From: Deltaproteobacteria bacterium
GTDB taxonomy: Bacteria > Myxococcota_A > Polyangia > Fen-1088
DNA length: 55,925 nt
Direction: 5' to 3'
Assembly: GCA_016935975.1 (NCBI GenBank)
Contig: JAFGPX010000092.1
Coordinates: 1 to 55,925, forward strand
Shown piece by piece: positions 53,960 through 55,925 of this stretch (position 1 is its first letter; every line of letters begins with the position of its first letter). A program made the translations under genes and the position numbers. Under the pieces are notes generated by a model. It did not search any database, was not told where the DNA came from, and worked only from the letters and a program-made list of their open reading frames with translations.

Positions 53960-55703
53960 GTTGGCGGGCGTCGGCGCATCGCCTGGAATTGCCATGGGGA
54001 TGGCGCATTTCCTGGGTGGACGCGTGGAGGTGCAAGAGCGCCGGATCTTCACCGACGAGGTCGAACAGGAGCTGCGTCGCTTCGAGGACGCGCTGGCGCG
54101 CAGCGATGCCCAGCTACGCCGCATTCAGCAGCAGATCGCCGAGCAGGTGGGGGACGGCCAGGAGTACCGGATTCTCGAAGCGCATCGCATGATGTTGGCC
54201 GATGTCCATCTCGTCGAGGAGACCGCCAAGATCATCCGCGACGATCAGGTTTCGGCGGAATGGGCCCTGCGCCGCGCGCTCGATCAGATCCAGGCGGTCT
54301 TCGCCAGCATCGAGGATCCCTACTTCCGCGAGCGCCGCAGCGACATCGACATGATCGGCGAGCGCATCCTGCGCAACCTGCTCGGCATGACCCCGCCCGG
54401 ACACGAGGGCGTGCCCAAGGGAGCCGTGGTCTTCGCGCACGATCTCTCGCCGGCCGACATCACGCAGCTTGGCCGCGCCGGGGTGAGCGGCTTTTTCAGC
54501 GAGGGTGGCGGCAAGACCTCGCACGCGGCGCTGGTGGCGCGCGCCCTGGGGCTGCCCCTGGTGGCCGGGGTGCAGGATTTCGTCAAGCACATCCGCTCCG
54601 GCATGACGGTCATCGTCGACGGCGGGCGCGGCGAGGTCATTCTCGAGCCGGATTTCGGCGTCCAGGAGCGCTTCGCCGACCGGGCGGCGCGCGACTTGGT
54701 GCAGGCCGAGCGCCTGGCCAAGGCGCGCGAAGCGCCGGCGGCGACGCTGGACAACGTTCGCATCCAACTGGCCGCCAACGTGGAGCTGCTCGAGGAGATC
54801 CCGGTTTCGGTCGAGCTGGGGGCGGACGCCGTGGGCCTCTTCCGCACGGAATTCCTCTACCTCGAACGGTCGACGCTGCCCACCGAGGAGGAGCAGTACC
54901 AGCATGCGGTCGCCGCCTTGCACGCCATGGAAGGCCGCAGCGTCATCTTCCGGACCCTCGACCTGGGCGGCGACAAGCTGCCCATGTCGGTGCGCATCCC
55001 GGCCGGCAACAACCCGGCGCTGGGCCTGCGCTCCATCCGCTACTCGCTGTGGCGTCGCGATCTCTTCCGCTCGCAGCTGCGCGCCTTCTACCGGGCCGGT
55101 GCCGCCGGCCCGTTGCGCATCATGTTCCCGCTCATCTCGGGCGTGGCCGAGATGCGCAGCGTGCGCGAGGTGTGCGCCGACGTGTGCCGCGAGCTGGCGG
55201 AAAGCGGCATCGAGCACGACCCCAAGGTTCCGCTCGGCGCCATGATCGAGACGCCGAGCGCGGCGCTCATCGCCGACCTGCTGTGCACCGAGTGCGAGTT
55301 CCTGTCCATTGGCACGAACGACCTCATCCAATACGCCCTGGCCGCCGACCGGCAGGACGAACACGTCGGCTACCTCTACCACCCGCTGCATCCGGCCATC
55401 CTGCGCTTCGTCCGGACGGTGGTGGAGGCCGCGAATCGTTGCGGAAAGCCCGTCGCCATGTGCGGGGACATGGCCGGAGACCCGCGCTTCTGTTGGGTTC
55501 TCCTCGGGCTCGGCCTGCGCTCGTTGTCGATGGCGCCACGACAGATTCCGATGGTCAAGGCGATCATCCGCTCGACACGCTTGAGCGAGGCCGAGCGGCT
55601 GGTCGAGGAGATCATGGCGCTGCGCACCGAGGACGAGATCGAGGACGTGGTGACCCGCACCATGAGGCAGCGGTTCCCCGTGGAGTTCCCGGAGGAGGGC
55701 TAG
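53949..55703 (+). CDS. ptsI: PTS enzyme I (phosphoenolpyruvate-protein phosphotransferase)
   Basis: EI autophosphorylates from PEP and passes phosphate to HPr. The 584-aa product begins LAGVGASPGIAMGMA. Its phospho-histidine is H192 in GGGKTSHAALVARALGLP. The PEP-binding barrel has VGLFRTEFLYLERSTLPTEE, IFRTLDLGGDK, NPALGLRSIRYSL and the C-terminal FLSIGTNDLIQYALAADRQD with CGDMAGDP (cysteine near the active site). Length is typical. Two tandem ATG codons (53949, 53952) are possible starts, overlapping ptsH by 11 or 8 nt. With hprK, rapZ, EIIA-Man and HPr this makes a phosphorelay with no sugar-specific EIIB/EIIC. Confidence 0.97.
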   Translation: MMIRLAGVGASPGIAMGMAHFLGGRVEVQERRIFTDEVEQELRRFEDALARSDAQLRRIQQQIAEQVGDGQEYRILEAHRMMLADVHLVEETAKIIRDDQVSAEWALRRALDQIQAVFASIEDPYFRERRSDIDMIGERILRNLLGMTPPGHEGVPKGAVVFAHDLSPADITQLGRAGVSGFFSEGGGKTSHAALVARALGLPLVAGVQDFVKHIRSGMTVIVDGGRGEVILEPDFGVQERFADRAARDLVQAERLAKAREAPAATLDNVRIQLAANVELLEEIPVSVELGADAVGLFRTEFLYLERSTLPTEEEQYQHAVAALHAMEGRSVIFRTLDLGGDKLPMSVRIPAGNNPALGLRSIRYSLWRRDLFRSQLRAFYRAGAAGPLRIMFPLISGVAEMRSVREVCADVCRELAESGIEHDPKVPLGAMIETPSAALIADLLCTECEFLSIGTNDLIQYALAADRQDEHVGYLYHPLHPAILRFVRTVVEAANRCGKPVAMCGDMAGDPRFCWVLLGLGLRSLSMAPRQIPMVKAIIRSTRLSEAERLVEEIMALRTEDEIEDVVTRTMRQRFPVEFPEEG

Positions 55704-55768
55704 CCCGCGTTCTTCATCAGCCGCGTTCGGTCAGGGCATCGTAGCGGGCTATTGGACGCGTTGGCGCA

Positions 55769-55785
55769 GGCGGGCTTTGCCCGCC
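55769..55785 (+). terminator. Short hairpin downstream of ptsI (1 of 3)
   Basis: GGCGGGC (55769-55775), loop TTT, GCCCGCC (55779-55785): a perfect 7-bp stem in the 222-nt gap after ptsI. Confidence 0.45.
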
Positions 55786-55798
55786 GTAGCCAGAGCGC

Positions 55799-55820
55799 GG
55801 GAGGGTTTGGGAACCCTCCC
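55799..55820 (+). terminator. 9-bp hairpin downstream of ptsI (2 of 3)
   Basis: GGGAGGGTT (55799-55807) pairs with AACCCTCCC (55812-55820) around TGGG. It is the strongest terminator-like stem after ptsI. No U-run follows. Confidence 0.5.
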
Positions 55821-55858
55821 AGGGTAGCCATTCCAATGTCTAGCGTAAGCGGGAGGCC

Positions 55859-55875
55859 CCCCGGCTTTGCCGGGG
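55859..55875 (+). repeat. Short hairpin downstream of ptsI (3 of 3)
   Basis: CCCCGGC (55859-55865), loop TTT, GCCGGGG (55869-55875). It has the same GGC-TTT-GCC style tip as the first hairpin, suggesting related small palindromes. The rest of 55704-55925 holds nothing else recognisable. Confidence 0.4.
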
Positions 55876-55925
55876 AGGCCGCCAAAGTTTGACAGTTCCG
55901 GACGTCGTCCCGTGAACTCCTGTCG

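Overview
The window is high-GC DNA (GC-rich third codon positions throughout) and reads as a chromosomal segment of a deltaproteobacterium, most likely a myxobacterium (Myxococcota). The grounds are Ser/Thr kinases with the HRDVSPQN loop, PEGA proteins, Gly/Thr/Ser-rich lipoproteins, an sigma54-type activator with rpoN, and a regulatory PTS block (hprK, rapZ, EIIA-Man, HPr, EI). The taxonomy is inference; no rRNA is present.

Layout. 1-8.2 kb: the 3' end of recA, lon, then a leftward operon of a PolB-type 3'-5' exonuclease, a B12-binding radical SAM protein and an M1 aminopeptidase with a HEAT tail. 8.4-14.2 kb: a small membrane protein, a PEGA protein, a membrane histidine kinase, a NodB-type deacetylase and a Ser/Thr kinase fused to an RDD membrane domain. 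14.2-17.7 kb: a translationally coupled operon larB-larC-histidine kinase-94-aa protein, joining nickel-pincer cofactor synthesis to a cytosolic sensor kinase. 17.7-21.6 kb: a small hypothetical protein, a cyclophilin and a 909-aa PEGA Ser/Thr kinase. 21.6-27.6 kb: a methyltransferase-glycosyltransferase fusion, three more methyltransferases, a membrane-anchored helical-repeat protein and a PilR-like sigma54 activator. 27.7-33.8 kb: a ChbG/YdjC-fold protein without its catalytic residues, an M16 peptidase, a DsbD-N-like secreted protein, an 89-aa protein coupled to an RluA-type pseudouridine synthase and PgeF, and an ECF sigma factor with its probable membrane partner. 34.0-46.4 kb: exported and lipoprotein genes (nucleoside-hydrolase-like, VWA, two propeller-like lipoproteins, SGNH hydrolase, coiled-coil protein, outer-membrane barrel), interrupted by tRNA-Leu(UAG) beside the scar of a tyrosine recombinase. 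46.6-55.7 kb: pyrG, rpoN, hpf, ptsN, hprK, rapZ, EIIA-Man, ptsH and ptsI, a core regulatory block with no sugar permease.

The most striking pattern is not a gene. About sixteen first-in-operon genes carry a TAnnnT (-10-like) hexamer ending only 6-13 bases before the start codon and have no Shine-Dalgarno sequence, which points to widespread leaderless transcription. The pattern also settles several start codons. Other points worth a look are the catalytically dead ChbG-like protein, a CX4CX2C radical SAM motif, the lar-kinase operon, the integrase scar, a perfect 15-bp inverted repeat, and two families of intergenic hairpin elements present twice each.
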